From positions 1 through 20,425 of the forward strand of contig JAGBZQ010000088.1 in the NCBI GenBank assembly GCA_017628165.1: a DNA stretch of 20,425 bases, read 5' to 3'. Position numbers and translations under genes: made by a program. The stretch's first letter is position 1; every line of letters begins with the position of its first letter. Under the pieces are notes generated by a model. It ran no database searches. It was not told where the DNA came from and was given only the letters and a program-made list of their open reading frames with translations. This DNA is from Kiritimatiellia bacterium (GTDB lineage: Bacteria; Verrucomicrobiota; Kiritimatiellia; RFP12; UBA1067). Positions 7,100 through 14,204 of the stretch are shown here, one piece after another.

Positions 7100-7339
7100 A
7101 TGAAAAAAAGCGATATGACTTCGTTGGCGGAATATCTCGCTCAAGTCCGTTTTACAATACGCAAATCGGAGCATATACTTGAGGATGTACGTCTTCGCAT
7201 CAGGGAGACCGACAGGTTTCTCGGTGACTTGGGAACGAGCAGAGCGGAGGTCGCATCGATGCGCTTTACGCCGATTCAGCTTGCCATGGTTGGCGAGGAA
7301 CTTCGGCGCCGTGGATTTTATCCTGTTGAAATTTGCTAA
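7100..7339 (+). CDS. Small helical protein, first gene of the translocon operon, function unknown
   Basis: A 79-residue protein preceded by a strong Shine-Dalgarno, AGGAGGA at 7087-7093, so it is very probably translated. It is charged and mostly helical by composition (SEHILEDVRLRIRETDRFL), with no signal peptide or membrane segment. It ends FYPVEIC. I do not recognise the family. By size and position it could be a small type III chaperone or needle-complex accessory such as SseA or SsaE/EscE, which precede the filament gene in SPI-2-like clusters. That rests on gene order only. It is followed 34 nt later by the repeat/coiled-coil gene. Confidence 0.75.
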   Translation: MKKSDMTSLAEYLAQVRFTIRKSEHILEDVRLRIRETDRFLGDLGTSRAEVASMRFTPIQLAMVGEELRRRGFYPVEIC

Positions 7340-7373
7340 AAGTTGGCAAAAACACTAAATTAGGAGGTGCCGA

Positions 7374-8138
7374 ATGACTCTCGATAGTACCCCTTTATTG
7401 GCGAGTGTCCCCATGGCGAACCTGGGGAGTGTCCCCGCGACAGGCTTAGGGAGTATTCCCACGGCGGATATGGGGAGCGTCCCGATTAATTTTGAGGTGA
7501 TCGCTCTTCAGGTGGCTGAAAATACTTCCTCGGTGCGCTCAATGGTTGCGTCCGTGGAGATTGCGTGTGTCGGGCGCCGTTCGGCGTCTTTGAATGATGA
7601 GCAGCTCTCTCGTATCGGAGCTCTTAAGGAAGCTTCGCAGGCTCTTGGGCTTGCGAAAGAGAATCTCGCCAAGGAGGAGGCTGTGTATTCTGAGTGCATG
7701 GTCATGTATTCCAATGCAAATGCAGGGCTTGAGGCGGCTAAAGTTGCGCTTGGCAACGCATCTGCAGGCAGCGAGACCGATGCGGCACTTGCAGCTCACG
7801 AGAAGGCAAGCGTTGATCTGGCTAAAGCATCCGCGGCACTTGAGGAGGCAAAGGTTAGGCTTGCGGCCCGTAAAGGCGAGGTTTCGTCAAAAACCGCCGA
7901 AGTGGAAAATCTGATCGCGGCTCTTGACGCGGCTCTTATGGCGAAGGTTCTTGATGAAATCAGAGCCGCTTCCCGCGATGCCGCAGAGGTAGAGAAGGTT
8001 CAACTGACCGAGCACGGAGAAGAATCAGAGCGCATAAGGGAGGAGTGTTCCGCCGAAAGAGTGCTTGCTGATTTTCTCGACCGCATGGAGGATGAGATTT
8101 CTGCTGAAATCTCTGCCCGCCGCACATCACAGATCTGA
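7374..8138 (+). CDS. Putative type III secreted protein with N-terminal octapeptide repeats and coiled coil
   Basis: A 254-residue protein with AGGAGG just upstream of the ATG. Residues 11-37 are an octapeptide repeat: SVPMANLG, SVPATGLG, SIPTADMG, then a partial SVP. From about residue 75 to 190 the protein is alanine/glutamate-rich and looks like a long coiled coil. The acidic C-terminal part is also helical. No signal peptide or transmembrane segment is seen. The flexible, Ser-rich, uncharged N-terminus is what type III export signals look like, and the gene sits directly before the class II chaperone gene. It may be a secreted filament, tip or effector protein, in the position of sseB in SPI-2. 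I found no family I can name. Confidence 0.75.
   Translation: MTLDSTPLLASVPMANLGSVPATGLGSIPTADMGSVPINFEVIALQVAENTSSVRSMVASVEIACVGRRSASLNDEQLSRIGALKEASQALGLAKENLAKEEAVYSECMVMYSNANAGLEAAKVALGNASAGSETDAALAAHEKASVDLAKASAALEEAKVRLAARKGEVSSKTAEVENLIAALDAALMAKVLDEIRAASRDAAEVEKVQLTEHGEESERIREECSAERVLADFLDRMEDEISAEISARRTSQI
7404..7484 (+). repeat. 24-bp in-frame tandem repeat
   Basis: Three full units (7404-7427, 7428-7451, 7452-7475) and a 9-nt partial unit (7476-7484) each begin AGTGTCCCC or a variant and end GGG. Each encodes S-V/I-P-x-x-x-L/M-G. The third codon is always Pro and the last always Gly, while the middle codons differ, so the units have diverged under a conserved spacing. Confidence 0.85.
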
Positions 8139-8145
8139 TGCCGTT

Positions 8146-8153
8146 AAGGAAGG
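8146..8153 (+). promoter_or_regulatory. Ribosome binding site that decides the chaperone start
   Basis: AAGGAAGG lies 8 nt before the ATG at 8162 and supports that start over the ATG at 8138, which only overlaps the preceding stop codon and has no ribosome binding site. Confidence 0.7.
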
Positions 8154-8161
8154 TTCGCGCC

Positions 8162-8626
8162 ATGGAAACGACAAAAGCCACAATTGAAAAGGCTGTCCGC
8201 GATATGATGGGCAGCATGACGACGATTCGCGAGATAAAAGGAATTCCCGATGCGGAGATGGAATCTCTTTATTCTCTGGGGTACAATTTCTACAGGACTG
8301 GGAGCTTGGAGAACGCTGAGAAAGTTTTTCAGTTCCTCGTCCTGTTCGATCACTTCAATCCGCGCTATTGGATAGCGATGGGTGCGCTCTGCCAGACCAA
8401 AAAACGCTATATGGAGGCGATCACCGCTTATGCCTACGCGTCGTTTCTTGACATCAGGGATCCGAAGCCGCAGTTTCATGCCGCGGAATGCTATCTGGCA
8501 GCCGGCGACAAGGCTAACGCGCTTTCGGCAATTGCGGCTCTTGAGGAGTTTTCCCCAAAAGACACTGCGCGTGGGCGCGAATACAGGATGCGCGCCGAGG
8601 CATTGAAGAAACTTGCAGCTGCATAA
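8162..8626 (+). CDS. LcrH/SycD-type TPR chaperone for type III translocators
   Basis: A 154-residue cytoplasmic protein with three tetratricopeptide repeats (about residues 34-67, 68-101 and 102-135). The class II translocator-chaperone pattern is clear: LYSLGYNFYRTGSLENAEKV, then FQFLVLFDHFNPRYWIAMGA, the AITAYAYASFLDIRDP stretch and FHAAECYLAAGD, which closely parallels LcrH, SycD, IpgC and SscA. These chaperones bind the two hydrophobic translocator proteins and keep them soluble until export. The next two genes encode just such proteins, the usual arrangement. The start at 8162 (METTKATIEK) fits the family length of about 155-168 and has its own Shine-Dalgarno. This is the firmest evidence that the operon belongs to a type III secretion system. 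Confidence 0.9.
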   Translation: METTKATIEKAVRDMMGSMTTIREIKGIPDAEMESLYSLGYNFYRTGSLENAEKVFQFLVLFDHFNPRYWIAMGALCQTKKRYMEAITAYAYASFLDIRDPKPQFHAAECYLAAGDKANALSAIAALEEFSPKDTARGREYRMRAEALKKLAAA

Positions 8627-8628
8627 AT

Positions 8629-8632
8629 GGAG
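8629..8632 (+). promoter_or_regulatory. Ribosome binding site that decides the translocator start
   Basis: GGAG at 8629-8632 lies 6 nt before the ATG at 8639. The ATG at 8627 abuts the chaperone stop codon, has no Shine-Dalgarno and overlaps this motif, so 8639 is preferred. Confidence 0.6.
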
Positions 8633-8638
8633 TGCGTT

Positions 8639-9715
8639 ATGGGTAACGTGTCAGGAATAGGCGATCGCACGGCACTTCAAAGTCTTGCCGAGAACCAGGC
8701 CGCTGAAATGGCAAAAGCTCTTGGTCTTACGGAGGAAGTTCAAGTGCTTGCGAAAGAAATAGCGGGACTTCTTTCCCAGCAGCCTTCCTTGCGCATAGCC
8801 ACTTCAGGCTCTGTCCAGCCGAAGGGGGAGACGGGGACTGCGCAAGGGGCTACGGGCGTTCCAGCGCTTGACAATCCAGACGATGCTGTTCAGAGGGAGG
8901 CGGATCTTGAACGCCTCATCTCTTTCCTTCAGCTTGAGACGGACAAACATCAGGCGGCGCTTGCCCAGGATCGCATTGAACTTCAAAAGGGCGAACTCGA
9001 GAAACGTCACGAAACTCAGATCGCCAAACTCAAGGAGTCTCTTGAGGAAATGGATAAAGCGGCGCGAACCAATCTTTTCATGAAGATCTTTGGCTGGGCT
9101 ATGGCTGCAGTGGCCGTTGCGATAGCCGTTACCGCCTGTGTAGCCACAGGAGGCTTTGCGGCGGGGGCGGTTGTAGGCGCCGTAGTTGCCGTAGGAATGT
9201 GCATTCTTAACGAAACAGGCGCTTTAGACGGCATTACCGAAAAGCTTGCAGAGGCTCTAAAGGAGTCGGGCGTGAGCGAAGAGGGTGCGCGTGTGCTCTC
9301 TTCTGTAATCGTCGCCGCTGCGGTTGTGGCGGTTACTCTCGGAGCAAGCTTAGGGGCTGGCGCTCTGCAGGGGCTGTGCACGGCCGGGGCGGAGGTGGCG
9401 ATGACGGCAGTCATGTCCACGGCGAAATCTGTCCAGAGCGCTCTTCAGATCGGAGCGGGAGTAATGGGCTTTGGAGGGACTGTCGCGGGCGGCGTTGCGG
9501 CCTATCAGAATTACAAGGTCGGCATGCTTAAGGCGGATACCACGGAAATGGAAAAGTTCCTCGCCGTCATGCGCCAGCAGCTTGAGGAGAGCCAGGAAGA
9601 GCTCGAGGCGATCCTTTCGAAAATACAGAGCGTCTATTCTGGCATTGCGGCGATTATAAATTCGGAAATAGACGTGGAGGGGGAAATTGCTCGTCAGCTT
9701 GGCCGCATGGCCTAA
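8639..9715 (+). CDS. YopB/EspD/SseC-like type III translocator
   Basis: A 358-residue protein close in size to EspD (about 380) and YopB (about 400). The layout is that of the large hydrophobic translocator: a soluble N-terminus, a coiled coil at about 85-145, a long hydrophobic hairpin at about 149-189 (MKIFGWAMAAVAVAIAV onward, rich in G and A), a short polar link with NETGALDGITEKLAEAL, a second hydrophobic segment at about 218-247, then a C-terminal amphipathic coil at 297-340. There is no signal peptide. In known systems this protein inserts into the host membrane with its smaller partner to form the translocation pore. Position directly after the LcrH-type chaperone supports the call. 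Primary-sequence identity to characterised members looks low, so the assignment rests on architecture and context. Confidence 0.78.
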   Translation: MGNVSGIGDRTALQSLAENQAAEMAKALGLTEEVQVLAKEIAGLLSQQPSLRIATSGSVQPKGETGTAQGATGVPALDNPDDAVQREADLERLISFLQLETDKHQAALAQDRIELQKGELEKRHETQIAKLKESLEEMDKAARTNLFMKIFGWAMAAVAVAIAVTACVATGGFAAGAVVGAVVAVGMCILNETGALDGITEKLAEALKESGVSEEGARVLSSVIVAAAVVAVTLGASLGAGALQGLCTAGAEVAMTAVMSTAKSVQSALQIGAGVMGFGGTVAGGVAAYQNYKVGMLKADTTEMEKFLAVMRQQLEESQEELEAILSKIQSVYSGIAAIINSEIDVEGEIARQLGRMA

Positions 9716-9735
9716 AAGAAGAAAGGTGGTGCAAG

Positions 9736-10584
9736 ATGAATATTCCCGTTATTGACCTCTCTCAGTCTGCCGCCTGGGATATCGGCGTGAGTTCTTCCGG
9801 AGTAAAGGTGGCTGCGGAGACTGTCGCGGAGGCGTCGCGGAGCGATGTGGCGGTCTCTATAGACACGACTGCAGATCTTGGAGAAGTCACCGCTGTCATG
9901 GCAGAGGATGTCTTTATAGACGAGCCAAAACCGTTTGATATGGCGGATATGATATCGTTTTCGAGCCTGTTGTCGTGTGATGATGTCTTTGCTCTTCCCG
10001 AGGAGGATATTCGCGGCGCTATCGATGAAGCATCCATGCTGCTCAAACTTACTTCAGGCGGATCGACGACGGGAAAGGTGCTTTTCGATGTGTATTCTCT
10101 TATGGCTCTTATGATAGACTGTTCGCAAAAAATGCGCGATGCCGCACGTGAAATCCGGCAGGCGGAGAATACGCAGGTGCAGCAGACAATTCAGCTTCAG
10201 GCGGATAAGCAGCGCACGGCGGCCATCGGCGGGATGATCGCAAGCATCGCGGTGTGCGCGCTTCAGGTGGCGGCACAGAGCGCGAACATGGTTTATATGG
10301 CAAAGGGCGCCGGCAATATCAGTGTTGAAACGAAATCCCGGATGATCGGAGATATGATTGCCGCAATGGGAAATGTCGCGCAAGGCGTGGTGAAGAGCAG
10401 CGTCGAGATTGTGCAGGCAGATGCCACAGAAGAAGGTGCCAAACAGCAGCAGGCGCAGGAGATGCTTGATCAGGCAAAGGACCTCTTCGGACAGTGTCAG
10501 AGCGTAGTCGAAGCGGTGGTGCATTTGATGCAGAGCGTTCTTCAGGCTGAAATTCAGTCCATGCGCGATGCAATTCACGCATAA
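9736..10584 (+). CDS. SseD/EspB/YopD-like second translocator candidate
   Basis: A 282-residue protein with GAAAGGTGG upstream. It has an acidic N-terminal third, a helical stretch VLFDVYSLMALMIDCSQKMR (115-134) leading into a Q/A-rich coiled segment (135-160), one hydrophobic segment at about 162-189, then a C-terminal amphipathic region with a QQQAQEMLDQAKDLFG coil and VVEAVVHLMQSVLQ near the end. Recalled from memory, SseD has the same order, with an LLLFDDIWMKLMELAKKLRD helix, coil, one hydrophobic segment and C-terminal coil. In known systems this is the smaller pore subunit. No export signal of the Sec type is present. The chaperone and large translocator genes just upstream make the role likely, but sequence similarity is weak by eye. 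Confidence 0.6.
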   Translation: MNIPVIDLSQSAAWDIGVSSSGVKVAAETVAEASRSDVAVSIDTTADLGEVTAVMAEDVFIDEPKPFDMADMISFSSLLSCDDVFALPEEDIRGAIDEASMLLKLTSGGSTTGKVLFDVYSLMALMIDCSQKMRDAAREIRQAENTQVQQTIQLQADKQRTAAIGGMIASIAVCALQVAAQSANMVYMAKGAGNISVETKSRMIGDMIAAMGNVAQGVVKSSVEIVQADATEEGAKQQQAQEMLDQAKDLFGQCQSVVEAVVHLMQSVLQAEIQSMRDAIHA

Positions 10585-10595
10585 GGAGGCGATCC

Positions 10596-11183
10596 ATGCC
10601 TATGATTTCGGCAGTTCCGATAGAGGGGCTTTCTGTTTACGGCACAGAGCAGGTGGCCTACCGGGTAAGTTCCTCCGGAACTGGCGATTTGATTTCGGCC
10701 GCCTTTGCCGCGATGGCAATGGAGGCATGTGCAATCGAGGCTGAGGCCGGAGCTTACGCCGATGTTTTACGGCTTAGGCGCAAAAAGCTCGAAGATCTTG
10801 GCGTTGCGCTTGCCGCTGTAGCCAAAGCCAGAGCATCGCTAAACGTGGAGAAGGGTGCTGAATCGTCAGATCTTTCGTCTGCCGATTCAGCGCTTCAGGA
10901 AGCTTCGCGCATAGCCGCCTTTTACCGTCGCACGGAAGGGAGTTCGCTTGTTGTAAAGGTCAACTCGGAGAATAAAATAAGGCGTGACGATGCTTTAATG
11001 GCCGAGAGCGCCATCCAGTATGAGATCGATTACGAGACTAACGAAATGCGTCAGGACATGGTGGTGATGCAATCGCTCGTTTCCAAGCGGGACAATGCTT
11101 TCTCCACAGTGGCGCGTCTTGTGGAAAAACTTTCGTCCACGGCAAAGTCCATAATCGCAAATATCGGCAGGGATTGCTGCTGA
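10596..11183 (+). CDS. Candidate EspA/SseB-like secreted protein at the end of the translocon operon
   Basis: A 195-residue protein with a strong AAGGAGG just before its ATG, 11 nt after the previous gene. The N-terminus (MPMISAVPIEGLSVYG) is uncharged and Ser-rich, followed by an alanine-rich helix (31-60), a coil (60-105), a middle segment, and a long C-terminal amphipathic coil (about 135-190: EMRQDMVVMQSLVSKRDNAF, then STVARLVEKL). Length and helix-middle-helix layout resemble EspA (192 residues) and SseB, which form the filament joining needle to translocon, and their C-terminal coil has a similar pattern. It ends in CC. EspA/SseB genes normally precede the chaperone, not follow the translocators, so an effector or a second chaperone partner is also possible. 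Confidence 0.4.
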   Translation: MPMISAVPIEGLSVYGTEQVAYRVSSSGTGDLISAAFAAMAMEACAIEAEAGAYADVLRLRRKKLEDLGVALAAVAKARASLNVEKGAESSDLSSADSALQEASRIAAFYRRTEGSSLVVKVNSENKIRRDDALMAESAIQYEIDYETNEMRQDMVVMQSLVSKRDNAFSTVARLVEKLSSTAKSIIANIGRDCC

Positions 11184-11190
11184 GTCGAAA

Positions 11191-11219
11191 ATGACATAGT
11201 CACGCTTTTTTGGTATAAT
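11191..11219 (+). promoter_or_regulatory. Promoter of the proS-hisS operon
   Basis: ATGACA (11191-11196, five of six to TTGACA), a 17-nt spacer and TATAAT (11214-11219) with an extended TGG at 11211-11213 make a near-consensus sigma-70 promoter. The -10 ends 10 nt before the ATG at 11230 and no Shine-Dalgarno is present, so the mRNA leader would be about 4 nt or none. No terminator is visible between the translocon operon and this promoter. Confidence 0.8.
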
Positions 11220-11229
11220 TTGCGGTATT

Positions 11230-12954
11230 ATGAAATGGTCGAAGACTTTGATTCAAACCCTGCGTGACAATCCGCAGGATGCAGAGATTGATTCTCACAA
11301 GCTGCTCGTCAGGGCGGGTATCGTCAAGAAGCTCGCAGGCGGGCTTTATACCTATCTTCCGCTCGGTATGCGCTCTCTTAAAAAGGTGCAGGCTATCGTT
11401 CGCGATGAGATGGATAAGGCCGGCGCGCTCGAAATCGTAATGCCGATCCTTCAGCCCGCGGAGCTTTGGCGCACCACCGGGCGTTGGGATACGATGGGGC
11501 CGAACATGTTCAAGCTCAAGGATCGCGCCGAGCGTGAGGCGGCTCTCGGTCCCACCGCCGAGGAGGAGGTGACGGATCTCGTCAAGAGCGTTGTTGGATC
11601 ATATCGTCAGCTTCCCGTCACGCTTTATCAGATTCAGTGGAAATTCCGTGACGAGACTCGTCCGAGATTCGGCCTTATGCGCTCTAAGGAATTTCTGATG
11701 AAGGACGGCTATTCGTTTGACGTAGATGCCGAGGCGGCAGATAAGACATACTGGAACATGTATCATGCTTACGAGCGCATTTTCGCGCGCTGTGGGCTTA
11801 AGGCCGTTCCCGTTGAGGCTGATGGCGGTGATATGGGCGATAGCCAGACGCACGAATTTCATGTTCTTGCCGATGCAGGAGAGGATGGCATTGCGTTTTG
11901 CGAAGGCTGTGGCTATGCCGCCAACCTTGAGAAGGCGGCTCGCAAGGCAGATTTTTCAGCATCTCGGGACGGTGCGTCCGAGGCCATTGAAGAAGTGGAG
12001 ACTCCTTCCGCACGCACGATCGAGGAGGTATCCCGCTTTCTTGGCCTTGAGCCTTCGCGTTTTGTCAAGACGCTCGTCTATTCCGCAGACGGCAAGTGCG
12101 TCATGGTCTCAGTTCCTGGTGATCGTGATGTGAATGAAGTCAAGCTCAAGCGTTTCCTTGGCGCGAAGACGTTGGAGCTTGCCGCTTTCGATGATGTCCT
12201 TGCCGTCACCGGGGCGGAGGCTGGATTCGTCGGCCCCGTATCTCCTGCCGACAAGACTCTGCGCATTCTTGCCGACATATCCCTCAAGGGGGCTTTCGGT
12301 CGCGTTACGGGCGCAAATAAGAACGGCTATCACATCAAGAATGTTGATTTTAGCCGCGATGTCTCGATTTCGGAAGCAGACTACTCTGATTTCGTGGTGG
12401 CGGCGGCCGGTGATGCCTGCCCCGTGTGCGGCAAGCCCATTGCCATCAGGCGCGGCATTGAGGTGGGGCAGGTCTTCAAGCTTGGCACCAAATATACCGA
12501 CGCATTCAAAGCTGTCTACAAGAATGACAAGCTTGAGGAAAAAACCATCGTCATGGGATGCTACGGCGTCGGCGTCAGCAGGACGCTTCAGGCGGTCATC
12601 GAGCAGAGCCACGACAAGGACGGTATCGTCTGGCCCGCGTCGGTCTCTCCTTATCAGGTTTGCATTTGTCTTCTCGATCCTGACACGCCCGAGGCTGTGG
12701 CGGTTTCCGACGCGCTTGAGAGCGCGCTTGAGGCGAAGGGTATTGATGTTATCGTGGACGATCGCGCAGAACGTCCCGGCGTTAAGTTTAAGGATGCAGA
12801 CCTCATCGGCTTTACCGTTCGCGTCGTAGTTGGCGCAAAGGGTCTTGCCAACGGAGGAGTTGAAATCAAGCTCCGCAGCGAGGACAAGTCAAAGACCCGC
12901 ATTGTGGCGCCCGAGCTTGCGGCGGATTGCATTGAGGGGCTTCTCAGGGGCTAA
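11230..12954 (+). CDS. proS: Prolyl-tRNA synthetase, bacterial type with insertion domain
   Basis: A 574-residue cytoplasmic class II aminoacyl-tRNA synthetase that charges tRNA(Pro), essentially the same length as E. coli ProS (572). Motif 1 lies around LPLGMRSLKKVQAIVRDEMD, motif 2 is FRDETRPRFGLMRSKEFLMK, and motif 3 is GCYGVGVSRTLQAVIEQ. Between motifs 2 and 3 is the bacterial editing/insertion domain, starting near CEGCGYAANLEKA and including a CPVCGKP pair before motif 3. The C-terminal anticodon-binding domain begins near SPYQVCICLLDPDTP. It is the first gene of a long operon, with hisS 20 nt downstream. Confidence 0.97.
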   Translation: MKWSKTLIQTLRDNPQDAEIDSHKLLVRAGIVKKLAGGLYTYLPLGMRSLKKVQAIVRDEMDKAGALEIVMPILQPAELWRTTGRWDTMGPNMFKLKDRAEREAALGPTAEEEVTDLVKSVVGSYRQLPVTLYQIQWKFRDETRPRFGLMRSKEFLMKDGYSFDVDAEAADKTYWNMYHAYERIFARCGLKAVPVEADGGDMGDSQTHEFHVLADAGEDGIAFCEGCGYAANLEKAARKADFSASRDGASEAIEEVETPSARTIEEVSRFLGLEPSRFVKTLVYSADGKCVMVSVPGDRDVNEVKLKRFLGAKTLELAAFDDVLAVTGAEAGFVGPVSPADKTLRILADISLKGAFGRVTGANKNGYHIKNVDFSRDVSISEADYSDFVVAAAGDACPVCGKPIAIRRGIEVGQVFKLGTKYTDAFKAVYKNDKLEEKTIVMGCYGVGVSRTLQAVIEQSHDKDGIVWPASVSPYQVCICLLDPDTPEAVAVSDALESALEAKGIDVIVDDRAERPGVKFKDADLIGFTVRVVVGAKGLANGGVEIKLRSEDKSKTRIVAPELAADCIEGLLRG

Positions 12955-12974
12955 GATTCTTTAAGGAGATTTCA

Positions 12975-14204
12975 ATGGCAGAAAAAATTTCTTTTGAAGC
13001 CCCCAGAGGGATGCGTGACTTCTATCCAGAGGATATGCTCTGGCGCAACAAGGTTTTTGATGCATTCCGTGCTTCGGCAGATCTTTACGGCTTTGATCCG
13101 TATGATGCTTCGGTGGTGGAGAACTACGATCTTCTTGCCCGTAAGGCCGGCGAGGAGGTGGGTGAGCAGATCTACCACTTTCTGGACAAGTCCGAGCGCC
13201 GTCTTGCGCTCCGCGCGGAGATGACTCCCACGCTTGCGCGCATGGTGGCGCAGCGTCAGAAGGAGTTGCCGTTTCCTCTTAAGTGGACCACGATTGCGCA
13301 GTGCTTCCGCTATGAGCGCATGACCAAGGGCCGCAAGCGTGAGCATTACCAGTGGAACCTTGATATCATAGGTGAGGATTCTGTCCTTGCCGAGGCCGAG
13401 GTTATTGGCGCTGCGTGTGATGCGCTCAGACGCATGGGCCTTACGTCTGCCGATTTCAAGGTGCGCGTCTCTTCACGCAAGTTTCTTGGCGAGCTTCTCG
13501 CCGGGAGCGGAATTCCTGCTGAGAAGCATGCTCAGGTGTTTCTCGCGCTCGACAAGCGCGGAAAGATGCCCGATGCCGAGATAGCGGCTCTGCTTCGCAG
13601 TGGCGGCCTTTCAGACAAAGAGGTTGACGCTACATTCGCGATCATGGACACGAAATCGTTTGAGGCTTGTCCAGAGCTCGTGGAGCTTTTTGCCTTGGCA
13701 GAGAAGTCCGGCTTTGCCGATTGCCTTGTCTTTGATATTTCAGTTATCCGCGGGCTTAGCTACTACACCGGCATCGTGTTTGAGTGTTTTGACGCTAAAG
13801 GTGAGTTCCGTGCCATCTTTGGCGGCGGACGATATGACAATCTGCTTACGACTATCGGCGGCGAGCCTACTTCAGCCGTCGGCCTTGGTTTCGGAGATGT
13901 GGTCGTAACCGAGCTTCTCAAGGCACGTCTCGGGGAGAGCGCAGCCAAGGGCCGCAAGGGCGTTGCCGTGGGTTATATGTTCCCGTCGGAGCGTGACGCC
14001 GCCGTTCTCGTGGCCGCAAAGCTTCGCGCGGCAGGTGAGCGGGTGGAGCTTGCTTTGAAGGCGCAGAAGCCGAAGAAGTTTTTCTCGCGCGCTGATGCCT
14101 GCTCTGCCGCCAAGGCCGTGTTCATCGGGCCTGACGATGTGGAGAAGGGTTCTGCCCGCATCAAGGATCTTGAAACTCGCAATGAGACGGATTTCCCCTT
14201 ATGA
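12975..14204 (+). CDS. hisS: Histidyl-tRNA synthetase
   Basis: A 409-residue class II synthetase with AAGGAG upstream. Motif 1 region PRGMRDFYPEDM, LRAEMTPTLARMVAQR, motif 2 FRYERMTKGRKREHYQWNLD, and the histidine-specific RGLSYYTGIVFECF are all present. Motif 3 is GLGFGDVVVTELL (303 onward) instead of the usual GxxxGLERL, so the classical motif 3 arginine is replaced by a GDVV sequence. I recall the same change in some chloroplast-type and PVC-type HisRS, so it probably marks a subtype rather than loss of function. The C-terminal anticodon-binding domain is present but short. Its stop overlaps the next start in ATGA. Confidence 0.95.
   Translation: MAEKISFEAPRGMRDFYPEDMLWRNKVFDAFRASADLYGFDPYDASVVENYDLLARKAGEEVGEQIYHFLDKSERRLALRAEMTPTLARMVAQRQKELPFPLKWTTIAQCFRYERMTKGRKREHYQWNLDIIGEDSVLAEAEVIGAACDALRRMGLTSADFKVRVSSRKFLGELLAGSGIPAEKHAQVFLALDKRGKMPDAEIAALLRSGGLSDKEVDATFAIMDTKSFEACPELVELFALAEKSGFADCLVFDISVIRGLSYYTGIVFECFDAKGEFRAIFGGGRYDNLLTTIGGEPTSAVGLGFGDVVVTELLKARLGESAAKGRKGVAVGYMFPSERDAAVLVAAKLRAAGERVELALKAQKPKKFFSRADACSAAKAVFIGPDDVEKGSARIKDLETRNETDFPL

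Noticed and set aside
9016..9420. A 134-codon Ala/Thr-rich open frame on the minus strand
   Set aside because: It is antisense to the hydrophobic segments of the translocator, whose Ala/Gly/Val codons naturally lack stops on the other strand. It has no supporting motif.
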